This document shows, one piece after another, positions 23,236 through 34,070 of a stretch of DNA of 64,000 nt. The position numbers were made by a program, and so were the translations under genes. A model generated the notes under the pieces. The model was not told the DNA's origin. It ran no database searches and saw only the letters and a program-made list of their open reading frames with translations. How positions within the stretch are numbered: the stretch's first letter is position 1; the number at the start of each line of letters is the position of its first letter. The stretch comes from Gerris lacustris (taxonomy: Eukaryota > Arthropoda > Insecta > Hemiptera > Gerridae), in NCBI GenBank assembly GCA_951217055.1, contig OX578286.1:1247508-1311507 (forward strand), read 5' to 3'.

Positions 23236-23671
23236 TTGATTAAAAATTATTATTTTAATAGTTTTAAAAAAAAGTTCCCTAATTAAGATATATTTTTTTT
23301 TTTACAGTTAAATCATTTGTTTTATAATGCATTCATATTATATTATTGTTAAAATAAAGAAATTAAGTATTATTTTGAATTTAGAATTTAGATTAAATCG
23401 ACCCATTCAAATTAAAATATTTTTACGTCATCCTCGTGATTTTGCAAGTGTTCTGCATTAATTTATTGAAATAATTAATTTAGTGTATTTTTTATTAGGA
23501 GTCGTATTAACCAAGAGAAGAAAGTTTACAATAAGGAAGGATAATAAGAACTTGATAATGATAATTAAGGACACTTTTTCTTCTATCAGGGAGCTGGTGA
23601 TGAGTAAAACATAGAAGTGCAGTAGTTTAAAATAAGAATTGATTCGGAAAGTGAGAGAAAATCGAAGGAGT

Positions 23672-24345
23672 AGCAAAATATTTGGCTGGGAGACCAATGA
23701 GAGCTAAATATTTGGCTGGGAGGCCAATGAGAGCTAAATATTTGGCTGGGAGACCAATGAGAACTAAATATTTGGCTGGGAGACCAATGAGAGCTAAATA
23801 TTTGGCTGGGAGACCAATGAGAGCTAAATATTTGGCTGGGAGACCAATTAGAGCTAAATATTTGGCTGGGAGGCCAATGAGAGCTAAATATCTGGCTGGG
23901 AGACCAATGAGAGCTAAATATTTGGCTGGGAGACCAATGAGAGCTAAATATCTGGCTGGGAGACCAATGAGAGCTAAATATTTGGCTGGGAGACCAATGA
24001 GAGCTAAATATCTGGCTGGGAGGCCAATGAGAGCTAAATATTTGGCTGGGAGGCCAATGAGAGCTAAATATTTGGCTGGGAGACCAATGAGAGCTAAATA
24101 TTTGGATGGGAGACCAATGAGAGCTAAATATTTGGCTGGGAGACCAATGAGAGCTAAATATCTGGCTGGGAGGCCAATGAGAGCTAAATATCTGGCTGGG
24201 AGGCCAATGAGTGCTAAATATCTGGCTGGGAGGCCAATGAGAGCTAAATATCTGGCTGGGAGACCAATGAGAGCTAAATATCTGGCTGGGAGACCAATAA
24301 GAGCTAAATATTTGGCTGGGAGACCAAAGACAGCTAAATATTTTA
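23672..24345. repeat. 30-bp minisatellite, about 22 units
   Basis: The unit is TATTTGGCTGGGAGACCAAT plus GAGAGCTAAA. It is open over 226 codons on plus as AGRPMRAKYL repeats because 30 is a multiple of three. The two frequent variants, AGA/AGG and TTG/CTG, are both synonymous in this frame. Rare changes (ATG to ATT/ATA, GCT to ACT or GAT) are not. There is an in-frame TGA shortly upstream and no ATG before the first unit, so I do not call a gene. Confidence 0.93.
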
Positions 24346-24362
24346 GTGTAAAGGCATTTTGA

Positions 24363-25187
24363 TATTATTTGACAATCCTTTAAGAATTACTTAGCAAGTA
24401 AAGTTTCTATCAACCAGTCATGGTCAAAGACTTTTGGTGTTTTAGACGCCTCTAAACTTGTAAGTATATCAGAGTTAGTATACCCAAGTGAATTCAAGAG
24501 AAGTTACCACAAAGCTTTTTATTTGATGATACTTAGTTTTAGCTATAAATAGTTTTCAAATCTTTGTTTGGAGAATTGAAATTCTTAAAAGGTTGTGAAA
24601 ATTGGTGGTATTGATTAAGCTGCAGTTTAGTCTATTTGTTGGCTGGTGCATGCTGTTAGCTGGGTTACCACAGCCTCTGACTTTGAGAGCTTGCCTCGAA
24701 GTGTGACATAGCTAGAGTCGTGCCATTATACTATAGTACAGGAAAAATAGGGTTTTAAAAATGACAAAATTTGTACATTCATGAAACTTTGCTCATACCT
24801 TCATATTGACAGTTGATTAATTTATTTATGTTTTATATATTAGCTTAACTGTGGTGGAAAAGAGTGAGCTTGGTTGAAGGCAACAAATAAGTGTGTGCAC
24901 ATGTGCGAACTGCATTGTTTACATCTAAATAAATCCTAACCCTTACATTGTTCCGCTGGTCACTCTCTGTACTGTTTATACCGCTTTATTGTGACAGCGC
25001 TAAGTTTTTTACCGCAACCGCAACCACTGAAGATCATCAGAACAGAGCAGGAGATACTGAGACACGGAAAGAAACAATAGAAAATATAGAAAACTGGACT
25101 CGTCCGCTGGATTTACACCATCTCATGCTGCCTCATACCGCTACCGCTGTGAACCCGCCCTAGTAAACTTCTAACCACGTAACAACC
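24363..25187. other. Unannotated stretch
   Basis: 24745-24815 is the inverse of 28571-28640 (TTCATGAAACTTTGCTCATA). 24948-25163 is open but Thr/His-rich without a domain. No gene recognised. Confidence 0.45.
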
Positions 25188-25195
25188 ATCTCACC

Positions 25196-27103
25196 CAGGG
25201 GCGTACCTAGGATATTTTTTCGGGGGGGATATACATGAATATTTATACAGTACCAACATCCAAGGGGAGGGGGGTCCGGGGGCCCTCCCCCGGAAAAATT
25301 TGGAAATTTAGACTTCTTAATACGTTAATTTAACGCTTTTCTGAGCATTTAAAAAGTGTGAATACAACATTTGAATGTGTGTGTCTACACCCTGGAGTTT
25401 AAGAGTGAAATACAGTCGGACCTCATAATAACGAACTTTTTACAATGAAAATCTCTATATAACGATTTGCAAATGCAGTTTTCCCATTTTTTTTATTATT
25501 TTTGAGCATTGTGATGAAACTATCATCACAGACGTCGTTCTGTGTTCAAACTAGGCATCGCGTGGCTCGTGGCTCTATCATTGAAGCGAGCGTATTGCTA
25601 AGAATAATGAATATTAAGGAATTTACTTATCATGATTAATGTCATAGTTGTAGATAAGTGGAAGTATTTATTTATTTATTTATTTTTGACTTCCTAGATA
25701 AACCTATATAACTACACGCCTAACACCTATAACAATCTTAACCACCCGCAGTAGCTTTTAAACTATTATTATAAACTATCACTTCGCTACACAAAAACTT
25801 CTGCTTGTATCAAGTTTAAATTTTACATGCCTATTTTAATTGTACTATAGATGATGTGTATTAAGTTTTATTAAAATCGTTACGTCAGAACATACGAATT
25901 CTTAAAAAAGGTTGCTTTCTCTATTTTAAAGGTTTAGATCTGTTTTAATAGTTTTCACGATCTTTATTACTTCATAGCCGTGTTGCTCTTGGTTTTACTA
26001 AAAAAATGATCTAAATCAAATTATAATTGTTATTAAAAAATGATCGTCTCATCGAGTAGTTAATATTATAATCTTTTCCCGTCCTGAAATTCCAATTTTA
26101 AATTTTATGTTTACGTTTACGCGAGCGTTGCGCGCGAACTCTTAGTAACGTTGTCCAACGAACTTAGCCTCAGTATTAGTAAGAGGAACATGTATACCAA
26201 ATTTTAACTAAATCAGTCAACTTTTACTCGAGTTATCGTCGGACACTCGTAAACGTTACTGACAGACAGACAAACAGACAGACAAGATGCATAATTTGTT
26301 AAATGTGAGAAGCTCGCTTCAATTAAAGCTAATTTCATTTGCTACATCATCTCTCCCTATGACTTTACCAGTAAAATGAGTATTTTCCTCGATTTCGGGG
26401 TCAAAAGTTGACCAAATCTTAAAATTTCACTTTTTTTTTTGGAAAAAATTGCCAATTTTTGGAGGGCTGTATCTTGGTAACTATTGGTCGTATAGCTGGT
26501 TCTGGCCTCAACTTGTAGAAATTTACTCTACTTTAAAAACATAAATGAATTGTTTACATGAAAAGAAACTCATAGTTTAGGAGATGTAACAAAAAAACCG
26601 CAACAATTGCGAAAATTTCGAGTGCCACAAAGTTAGCACAGGTCTTTGGAAGCTGCAAAATTGGATATAAACTACTGGTAGTGCTCCTGACAACATATTA
26701 AAAAATCAGAACTAGCCGCTAGTTTGCGAATTTATCGATGTATAGTGTACTATTCGACTGGTCTATAATTTAAACTGCTGGGAATTTTTTAAATACGTGG
26801 TATCACGCCAAAGAGTTTTTTTCATTTTCAAATATTCGGTCGCTAACATCTAGTGTAGGAGAATGTTGTTTGTCAATAAACTAAGGATCGCACGCTTGGC
26901 TTTCATTCAATAGACTATACTGAATATTAAGAAAATAGTTGATCATGATAAGATGATAATATGATAGTTACTGAAAGACAGACAGGATGCATTTTTATAA
27001 TGTAAGGTATAAAAATAGTTTTATTATTTACACCGGATATTTTTTTTAAAAATTTCGGGGGGGGATTGATCCCCCATATCCCCCCCCCCTAGGTACGCCC
27101 CTG
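25196..27103. mobile_element. Non-autonomous hAT element, 1908 bp, TSD ATCTCACC
   Basis: It starts CAGGGGCGTACCTAGG and ends with the exact inverse CCTAGGTACGCCCCTG. ATCTCACC at 25188-25195 and 27104-27111 is the 8-bp duplication of hAT transposition. G-rich subterminal tracts follow on both sides. The interior carries a family A copy (25550-26310) and other AT-rich sequence, with no transposase frame. The precise ends and duplication show it arrived as a unit. Confidence 0.95.
25550..26310 (+). repeat. Family A copy inside the hAT element
   Basis: Order of landmarks: CTAGGCATCGCG, TTGAAGCGAGCGTA, CTTCTGCTTGTATCA, TACTTCATAGCCGTG, GCGCGCGAACTCTTAG, and GACAGACAGACAAACAGACA. Confidence 0.8.
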
Positions 27104-27204
27104 ATCTCACCTTATTTATTATTATTTTCCCCACCTTTTTCTCTAATGTTTTTATGTTAATTATATATTTAAAAAACCTATACAGTTCACTCATTTTGTA
27201 CAAC

Positions 27205-27264
27205 CCGCCTTGGTTGAGGTTCCCAGACTTTAAAACTGAGCCAGTTCCTCTCCATATCTTGTTG
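27205..27264 (+). repeat. Direct repeat of the 27670-27722 segment
   Basis: CGCCTTGGTTGAGGTTCCCA, AAACTGAGCCAGTTCC and TCTCCA are shared with 27678-27723, about 470 bases downstream. It may mark a duplicated piece of the same retroelement or gene. Confidence 0.85.
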
Positions 27265-27466
27265 GTCCTAATTTGTGCCGGATATTTTTGAGCCTTATTT
27301 GTGTTGAATTTATTTATCGTTTTTTTATTGTTTTAAATGGTTTTTGTTACTTCGGTTGGTTATTAGTTTATTGTTATTATCCCGCTGTCATTTTTCTTCT
27401 ATTTAATTCTTTGTTTTGATTACGTTTCATTTTGTTTTAATTTACTTAATTTAATTTAATATCACC

Positions 27467-27724
27467 ATGACTAAGAACATTACTACAAAAAATAAACTTA
27501 TACGCCTTCGAGCAAAGTTAGAGAGTAGTTTTCGGAAAGTTCAAACTGTTTATGATATGATTCCAAACTTGGATAATAAAGAGATTCGCGAAAACTTTAT
27601 TGCCGCATATCATGCTATAAGCCGCGAAAAATTCGAAATTATTTTGGATGAACTAATTGATTGTGAATTAAATTCGCCTTGGTTGAGGTTCCCAGGATTT
27701 AAAACTGAGCCAGTTCCTCTCCAA
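27467..27724 (+). CDS. Small open frame, possible retroelement gag fragment, truncated by a fold-back
   Basis: The frame begins with ATG in a good context (CACCATGACT) and runs 86 codons before entering the end of the fold-back element at 27725. Its last residues (QWK and stop) come from that element. The sequence is charged and helical: KNKLIRLRAKLESSFRKVQ, then YDMIPN and LDELIDCEL. That pattern resembles the N-terminal region of gag proteins of BEL/Pao-type elements, but I cannot name a family with certainty. An identical 3' segment lies upstream at 27205-27264. It could be a remnant of a retroelement or a host exon. Confidence 0.4.
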
Positions 27725-28570
27725 CAGTGGAAATGAAAATCTGCAGAGTCCGTCAAAATTTAGGGGGTGGAACACCCCCCCCCCTCCAGGAGGGCGGGAA
27801 GAGTGGATTTTTTGCTTTTTTTTTGAAAAGTATTGACATTAGGTGAATTATGGTTACGTACAAATTTGTTTTTCATTAAATTTGCAATACAAATGGTCCT
27901 ATAACATTTTCTTTAGCTCCAGCCGTGGGCTGGGGATTGGCTTTTATTCAAGCACACAATGAAGCCTGTAGACAAAATTGTTCCCTTGCAGTTGTAAAAA
28001 AACAAAAAATGGAAATTTGTATTCTTTAAGAGATGAAACACCACTTGAAACACCACTTTAGTTCAGTCAAATTAGGATATAACTTTGCAAAAAATCTCAA
28101 AGTTTTGAAAAGTGGCTTCAACTTGAAATGTTCGTAAGACTTTCCTGTCTGACATACTAAAAGTCCCCGGGGGGGGGGGGGGGGGCAATAGGAGCTTTTT
28201 TGCTTTTTACCAAATATCTTGAAAAGTATTGACATTAGGCCAATTATGATTATGTACAAATTTGTTTTTCATTAAATTTCCAATAAAAATTAAATTTTCA
28301 ACTTTTTTCTACTTTATTTTATATTATCTAATTTTGAGCGCTTGTAACTCGAAAACGGCTGGAGGTAAAAAAAAATGTTAAAGGACTATTTTTATTAGAC
28401 ATTTAATGAAAAACAAATTTGTAAATAACCATAATTCACCTAATGTCAATACTTTTCGAGATATGAAGTAAAAAATAAAAAATCTACCCTTCCCCCTCCC
28501 GGGGGGGGGGGGGGGGGGGGTGTTCCACCCCCTACTTTTTGACGGACTTGGCAGATTTTCATTTCCACTG
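27725..28570. mobile_element. Fold-back element, 846 bp, putative TSD CCAA
   Basis: Ends CAGTGGAAATGAAAATCTGC and GCAGATTTTCATTTCCACTG are exact inverses. The arms continue with GTCCGTCAAAA, the poly(C)/poly(G) runs (27774-27783; 28501-28520), GACATTAGGTGAATTATG and AAATTTGTTTTTCATTAAAT. CCAA at 27721-27724 and 28571-28574 is a 4-bp duplication candidate. It interrupts the frame at 27467. No coding capacity. Superfamily not assigned. Confidence 0.88.
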
Positions 28571-28659
28571 CCAATATGAAGGAATGAGTAAAGTTTCATG
28601 AATGTACAAATTTTGTCATTTATTTAGTGCATTTTGGGTCTATTTTACCTGTACTACTA

Positions 28660-29227
28660 GAGGTCGACCAAGAAGTCTTGAACACGGGAGAAACGGAAAG
28701 CTTAACTTCGTTTAAAATCGAAACTTCCGAGTAGTGCCGAAGTCAGTACAGTCGGGTGCTAAGACAATAACCATTCCTAGTTTGTATGACATGCCCAGTT
28801 GTGTCAAGTCTCACGAATAACAACAGGAAGGTTTCCAATCTGTTGGGTTTCCTGTTTTGTTTGTTTTTATACAGCACGAACTATAGTCACAACTGTTCTA
28901 AATCCAAATCAAACTCAGAAATAAAGAGGAAGAAAAAAATATATTAAGGAAAAAGAATATCGATTTATATTTAAAGAATATTATTATGAATAATCAATAA
29001 ATAATAATATACAAATATTATCGTATATTATTAGTGATTTCTTATCAGGTACAGTGTTGCCTGTTGCAAAAAATATTTAAAAAACATAGAAGTTATCAAA
29101 AATAAAATTATTAATAACAGAAGAACAACACTGTGTTTTTTGACCGTGGTCTATTATACAAAAAAACTGACTGTACATAACGACACTAGCGCACTCCTCT
29201 CATTTCCATGACTTCTTGGTCGACCTC
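28660..29227. mobile_element. MITE, 568 bp, TA-flanked
   Basis: Ends GAGGTCGACCAAGAAGTC and GACTTCTTGGTCGACCTC are inverses and both are flanked by TA (28658-28659, 29228-29229). TA duplication fits Tc1/mariner-like transposition. The interior is AT-rich and non-coding. Confidence 0.8.
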
Positions 29228-29229
29228 TA

Positions 29230-29829
29230 GGCTTGATAAGGCTCGAGGTTGTATGACTTTTCCTATTAATGATTCGACAGACTACAAGCCTACTAGCACG
29301 AGAGGTTCGCCAAGTCACAGGCCGAGGCAACCCAGCTTTAGAAGTTCTTGATGATATGAATTTAAAACAAAATTTTCAACTGTGAATTGCGTAAAAGGTA
29401 ATGATAGATATTTTTTTATTGTAAAAAAATAATTGATTGATAAATATCTATTACCCACGAAAATTTGTTTTTCCTTTTCGTTTTTCTTTGATGATCGATG
29501 ATCGCTTTGTTTTATCCTCTTCGACAATTACTGTACCCGTCCCAGATTAATTGGCTATTAATTATCCAATTAATCCGTCTACATTAATTAATCAATTATT
29601 GATCTGTACAACAGATTTTACTAAATATATGATTTAAATAAATTTATAAGTTTAATTACTGAATATAAACAAAGAGATTAACTAATGTTTAACAATGTAA
29701 AAAAGTTGCAACAACTAACTTAATTTATTATTAATTAAAATAAATAAACAATTTACTAGTTGTTATTCTTATTTATTAATTACAGATACTAATTTCATGT
29801 TTATCTTAATTTTGTAAATTAATCAAGTC
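29230..29829. other. AT-rich stretch without features
   Basis: Only short frames; a 70-codon minus frame (29315-29527) has no domain. Confidence 0.45.
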
Positions 29830-30569
29830 ACAAAATTAATTTTACCTCCAGCAGGGAGAAAAAGTGAACTTTCCTCCCTAGTTTATAGGGAGGGAAGTTA
29901 CTCATTGCACCCGGTCGGGTTAAACAGGGAGTAATGAAAAATAAGGGAATCATGAACTTTCATGATTCCCTCCAGTGTTGCCCTAGATAAAGCACAAGTA
30001 AATAAGGTTGGTGCTAATACACATTTTATTTACTAACTTTTGTTTAATGTCTAAATCTATAATGTCATCTTCACACATGTCATGTAACCTCCACAACGGT
30101 TGCCATAGTGATTCATCAGTAAAACAAACAAACAAGTTAAAAGTGGAAACATAATTTCTAAATGTAGATATACTAATCCATATGTAAATACATCAGTTGT
30201 CAATGCCGGCTCGGCTTCCAGCTGATTCTCCCATTTAATTTTAACATTGAAATTCAAATAATTATTATCTATAATTTAATTTTAACGAGATTAAACTTAT
30301 TTAGAGAATTGTTAATATTATATCTAACTATTTTTTTATTTTAAATAAATATATGTATTTTTCGTTAAATAAAATAATTTAAAATTAAAATTTTTCCATA
30401 TTTTTTTTTCTCCCTACTTGAGGAAAAATCTTGTACGTACCTCGGGAGTAAAAATCACTTGCACCCTCGCAATAATTAACTGCCTCGGCTCCGCCTCGGA
30501 AGTGAACGTTATGGTTCCCTCGACTTCGCCTCAGGAACCAACTTCATCGCTCAGGGTACAATCATTTAC
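29830..30569. repeat. Family J element, left part, split by a LINE insertion
   Basis: TTTTACCTCCAGCAGGGAG at one end, CATGAACTTTCATGATTCCC (local hairpin), the Family E-like GAACCAACTTCATCGCTCAG and CTCGGCTCCGCCTCGG. Inverse copies: 48890-49190 for the first half and 38450-38980 for the second. The copy continues at 31347 after the LINE. Confidence 0.8.
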
Positions 30570-31346
30570 TTTTTTTTTTTTTTTTTTTCCAGCCGGGGGG
30601 AAATAAATCCCAGAGACATAGACCACCAGATGGATCCTTTGAACAAGCCCGGGTTGCAGAAGGTTTCCCTCTATTAATTCATAGACCCGCTACTCCTTCA
30701 ACATTCTGATGCCTTGGCAAAATGCCACTATCTTGTTGACGGATATTTTTCTCAACTTCCTGATTGGAACGGTTGCCTCACCTAAGATCAGCCATCTATG
30801 ATTTAGCAGCCCGGGGCAGCGGCTAATTAGATGTAAGGGAGTTTCTTCGTCCTCCCCGCACAGCCTACAGATTGATTCGTCAGCCAATCCAAGTAGCTGT
30901 AGGTGCCTGTTTAATCGACAGTGACCCGTTAGGAACCCTGTCACAGTATGGCAAGATTTCTTATTTAGACTCAACATGCTTTTGGCGAGTCTTGAAGAGG
31001 GTCCACTTATAAATAATTTGGATTGTCTCATCCTGGGTGACTTATCCCAGGTTTCTTGAAATTCTCTGACCAAGGAGAGTTTCAGTGCTGTCTTAATGTT
31101 GCACCGAGAAATGCCCACACTGGGTTCAGGTGTCAAGGGAGTTGAGCCGGAACCTTGTCTTGCTAGATGATCTGCCTTTTCATTTCCCTCGATTCCTTTA
31201 TGACCCGGAACCCAAAGCACTTGTACCTTGCTTCTGCAAGAAATAGCCTCTAGTGCTTTTTTGCAGTCGAAGACTAATTTGGAAGTGCATTTGGGTGCAG
31301 CCAGCGCCTTTATCGCTGCCTGACTGTCGGAACAGATATCTCTTTT
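30570..31346 (-). mobile_element. 5'-truncated LINE with poly(A) tail and TSD
   Basis: On minus, the insertion runs from 31346 to a poly(A) tail that appears as T19 at 30570-30588. ATCATTTAC(T) flanks it at 30561-30570 and 31347-31356. Removing it restores the family J repeat (compare 38490-38530 in inverse). This is the signature of target-primed reverse transcription. Confidence 0.92.
30690..31346 (-). CDS. LINE ORF2 C-terminus: RNase H and CCHC zinc motif (fragment)
   Basis: The frame is open from the truncation at 31346 to its stop near 30690. It shows RNase H hallmarks: DSQAAIKAL early (31310-31330), then VPGHKGIEGNEKADHLA (about 31180-31220). A Cys/His motif CRLCGEDEETPLHLISRC follows near 30835-30890. 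This order (RNase H, then CCHC) fits the end of the pol protein of Jockey/I/R1-group non-LTR retrotransposons. The endonuclease and reverse transcriptase are missing through 5' truncation. In life RNase H removes RNA from RNA-DNA hybrids; this copy cannot move by itself. The frame appears undamaged, suggesting a fairly recent insertion. Confidence 0.85.
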   Translation of the reverse strand, partial: KRDICSDSQAAIKALAAPKCTSKLVFDCKKALEAISCRSKVQVLWVPGHKGIEGNEKADHLARQGSGSTPLTPEPSVGISRCNIKTALKLSLVREFQETWDKSPRMRQSKLFISGPSSRLAKSMLSLNKKSCHTVTGFLTGHCRLNRHLQLLGLADESICRLCGEDEETPLHLISRCPGLLNHRWLILGEATVPIRKLRKISVNKIVAFCQGIRMLKE

Positions 31347-32138
31347 ATCATTTACTTTACTCCCTTGGTACGTAAATAACTATAATTTTTTAGGAAATTA
31401 CTGTCCTAACCTAATCTTCAGGAGCTTTCATTTGATACCCCACTTGAAAATAAAAAAATAAGAATATTGAAGTTTGCCACATTTTTGCGAATTGCGTATT
31501 TTTATCTTCTCTATATTTTTCCTGTGTGTTGGCGGGGGGGGGGGGGGGATGAGAACAGAGCTCAACTCCTCTTACCTGCCGATGGTAGGTAGCGGTTCAA
31601 AAAATACTAAAAAATATAATTATAAAAATCAAAATAAAAAAATCTGAACGATAAATTAACTTCAATGGACAATAAATATATTTTATAAACAAGCTTTGAT
31701 AATAGAAATGTACACTAAAGTTGTTAAACCAAATGATGTGAGACAGCATAAATTCCCTCCTTACCGAAAATTCCATCACACGACGGATAGTGTAGACGAT
31801 AAGTAAACTGGAAAAAGGTAAATATAGGTAGAATGGATAGAGACTCAAAAAATATAAATAAGAAATGGAAGCTAAATAATAAGAATAATCTGTGAGCAAT
31901 AAGTTGTCGGTCAGTTTCAAATAATAATTGATAAATAATATTATATTATATAATTACCGAAGATTAAGAGAGTTAATAATTATTAGTTTCTTAAGATAAA
32001 CTTCCTTCGTGTATATAATTAGATGGATAAAAAGATTATGATTATAAAATTAGAGATTATAAAGTAAAAAGTAAAGTTTTACAAAGAAAAGTGGGGCTAT
32101 TAGGCTGGGAAGTGAGTTTTGTCTTTACCTTGGCAATT
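31347..32138. other. Family J remainder then AT-rich stretch
   Basis: 31347-31385 continues family J (ACTCCCTTGGTACGTAAATA). 31410-31560 is an inverse fragment of family H (GCCACATTTTTGCGAATTGC) with a G run. 31590-32138 shows nothing beyond short frames. Confidence 0.55.
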
Positions 32139-32159
32139 ATATTTACTGTTTCATTTACG

Positions 32160-32625
32160 GAAATGAAGAGGCAGACCAGCTCTCTCGCAATGGATCCCAA
32201 ATGCAACAAATTGAACGTTCGCTGACTTATGCCACGGCAAAGAGAACAATAGCCCAAGCCGTAAAACAGCACACAAGTTTGGAGGAAAATAGAATTGCTG
32301 CAGGTAGAAAATGGGAAGCGCTCGTAGACAAAAAAAACCGCATCCCAATGAATTTCCCAAGAAATCAGGCTGTAGCTTGCTTCAGAATACTTACCGGGCA
32401 TGACTATCTAATGAAACATTTACATCGGATAGGAACTAAAGATACTGCCCTTTGCACAGTATGTGGAGTTGGTGAAATGGATGGCCAACACCTAACAACA
32501 TGTACTTCCTTGGCAGATATAGTCAAGAAGACTGATGAATCAGAATATTCATATAAAGCTAAATTATATTGGACTGCTCTTCGCCGTATAGCTGAATCGG
32601 CTGTAAATCGGCAGGGTGTAGCATA

Positions 32626-32627
<2 letters not shown>
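32160..32627 (+). CDS. LINE ORF2 C-terminal fragment (end of RNase H, zinc motif)
   Basis: The open frame starts as GNEEADQLSRNGSQ, the closing strand of a LINE-type RNase H. It continues through an Arg/Lys-rich linker and FRILTGHDYLMKHLHRIG (about 32378-32432) to CTVCGVGEMDGQHLTTC (about 32455-32505). That last part is a CCHC motif typical of Jockey-group pol tails. It differs clearly from the LINE at 30690-31346, so it belongs to another lineage. No ATG is needed since it is a truncated copy; translation runs into the (TA)n tail as YIYI repeats. Confidence 0.8.

Positions 32628-32693
<66 letters not shown>
32628..32693. repeat. (TA)n microsatellite
   Basis: About 33 uninterrupted TA units forming the 3' tail of the LINE at 32148. 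Probably length-variable. Confidence 0.95.
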
Positions 32694-32698
<5 letters not shown>

Positions 32699-32708
32699 CA
32701 TATTTACT

Positions 32709-33065
32709 AAATATAATTATAACAAATATAGAATATAGTAGGTACATACTGATTTTAACAAAAAGAAACCTTAAAGAGGTTACACTATAAAAAAAGATAA
32801 ATAAAACGCATTGACATCTAATGGATTTTAATCGAACTAAGAAGCATTTTTACAAAAATTGCAGCGCTAAAAACGGCAATTTTGATAACTACCCGTAGGA
32901 CGTGAAACATTTTTTACCTCCTAGGAGTCTACTCCTGCAGAGCAGAAACGGGATAAATCCAAGAAATGTGGCTATTTACATGGCCACCACAATGGCTGAG
33001 GGGTTTCATGTTTTTAATTCAGTCACAAAATATGTTGCTATGATTTAGAACTATGTATTTTATAA
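32709..33065. other. Unannotated stretch
   Basis: No repeat ends or frames of interest are seen. Confidence 0.4.
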
Positions 33066-33480
33066 TATTGCTTCCGAGCTTACCGAAGGTAACGGAAGCT
33101 ATGTGACTGTTTTGAAGAACGAAACATTTTTAGGTCTCCAATTTTAAAAAATTCCAAGACGGAAATCCGTTTAGACATCAGGGAACATTTTTGGTGCGTG
33201 TCTGTCTGTCGCTCAATTTTTGCAAACTAACATATCTCAAAAACCACTAGTCCGATTTTATTGAAATTTGGATAGTAGGTCATAATTAGGCCATTGCTGG
33301 TCCCATATAAGTTTCTACCATAAGCGCCCATTTGCTTATCTTCTACATGCGCAGAAACATACATTTATCTGATATTTATGAAATTTTGATGGTTGGTCGA
33401 AAGTAGCCCGCAGATAGCCCCAGATTAATTTCAATCGTTTGCGCCCTTTAAAGTTTGCTAATTTGATACTTTATTTAATA
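33066..33480 (+). repeat. Family D repeat, best-preserved copy
   Basis: It opens with GCTTCCGAGCTTACCGAAGG / TAACGGAAGC, a palindromic end. It then has TCCAAGACGGAAATCCGTT, GTGTCTGTCTGTCGCTC, and TAGTCCGATTTTATTGAAAT. Used as reference for the copies at 4785, 5400-6240 and 21146. Confidence 0.8.
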
Positions 33481-33649
33481 CATGTAAAAAGTGAAAACAA
33501 TTTTGACAGATTTAAAAAACGATTTAAAAAACTATTTACGATTTAAAAAACGGGGGAAAAATAAAATAAATTGGATTATAAAAGGTTTTAGAAGCATAAA
33601 ATCATTAAATTTTACGAAAAAGGAAGTAAGGAAGCTAGTCATGAAACGT

Positions 33650-33915
33650 TTTGGTACTTCTTTAGATTGTTACTCCTCCTATGTTTTATTTTATTTTATA
33701 TATTATAAATGACTGACTAAATAATATTAAGACAAAGGGATGCTTAGTCTAATGTACTTACAAAGGACTTATGTACTTTGGGACAAAGGAATATCGTACT
33801 TCTGTTTTTATAGGGAAGTAACAGTCTAAATAACAACATTCCGTCACCTTCTTTAGATTGTTACTCCCCTCTGTTTTTTTTATAAGGGGTGTAACAGTCT
33901 AATGAAGTGCCATGT
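33650..33915. repeat. Family I repeat
   Basis: CTTCTTTAGATTGTTACTCC at 33656 and GTGTAACAGTCTAATGAAG at 33889 are the ends. The interior shared with 21400-21625 includes TGACTGACTAAATAA and GGGACAAAGGAATATC. Confidence 0.85.
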
Positions 33916-34002
33916 TTTTTTCATTTGCTGTAAAATTTAATTTTTTGGACATATTTCCTTTCTGCAATACGTGATACACACATTGTGTGTATATATACAC
34001 AC

Positions 34003-34070
34003 ATTTATTACATTCATTTTATTTATCTCATATATATATATATATGAGAGAAATAAAATGAATGTAATAA
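34003..34070. repeat. Perfect-looking hairpin around (TA)n
   Basis: TTATTACATTCATTTTATTT and AAATAAAATGAATGTAATAA flank TCTCATATATATATATATGAGAG. Confidence 0.9.

Larger units (their letters stand above)
32148..32699 (+). mobile_element. 5'-truncated LINE with (TA)n tail, TSD ATATTTACT
   Basis: ATATTTACT at 32139-32147 and 32700-32708 flanks the insert. The 3' end is a (TA)n run of about 33 units (32628-32693) in place of poly(A). The body encodes the end of a LINE pol. A 9-base AT-rich duplication could arise by chance, so the exact left edge is less certain than the right. Confidence 0.75.

Noticed and set aside
918..24345. CRISPR-like arrays among the tandem repeats
   Set aside because: Units adjoin each other with no unique spacers, and the DNA is eukaryotic.
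24948..25163. 71-codon plus frame near 25 kb
   Set aside because: No domain and no codon-use signal, and it sits next to transposon ends.
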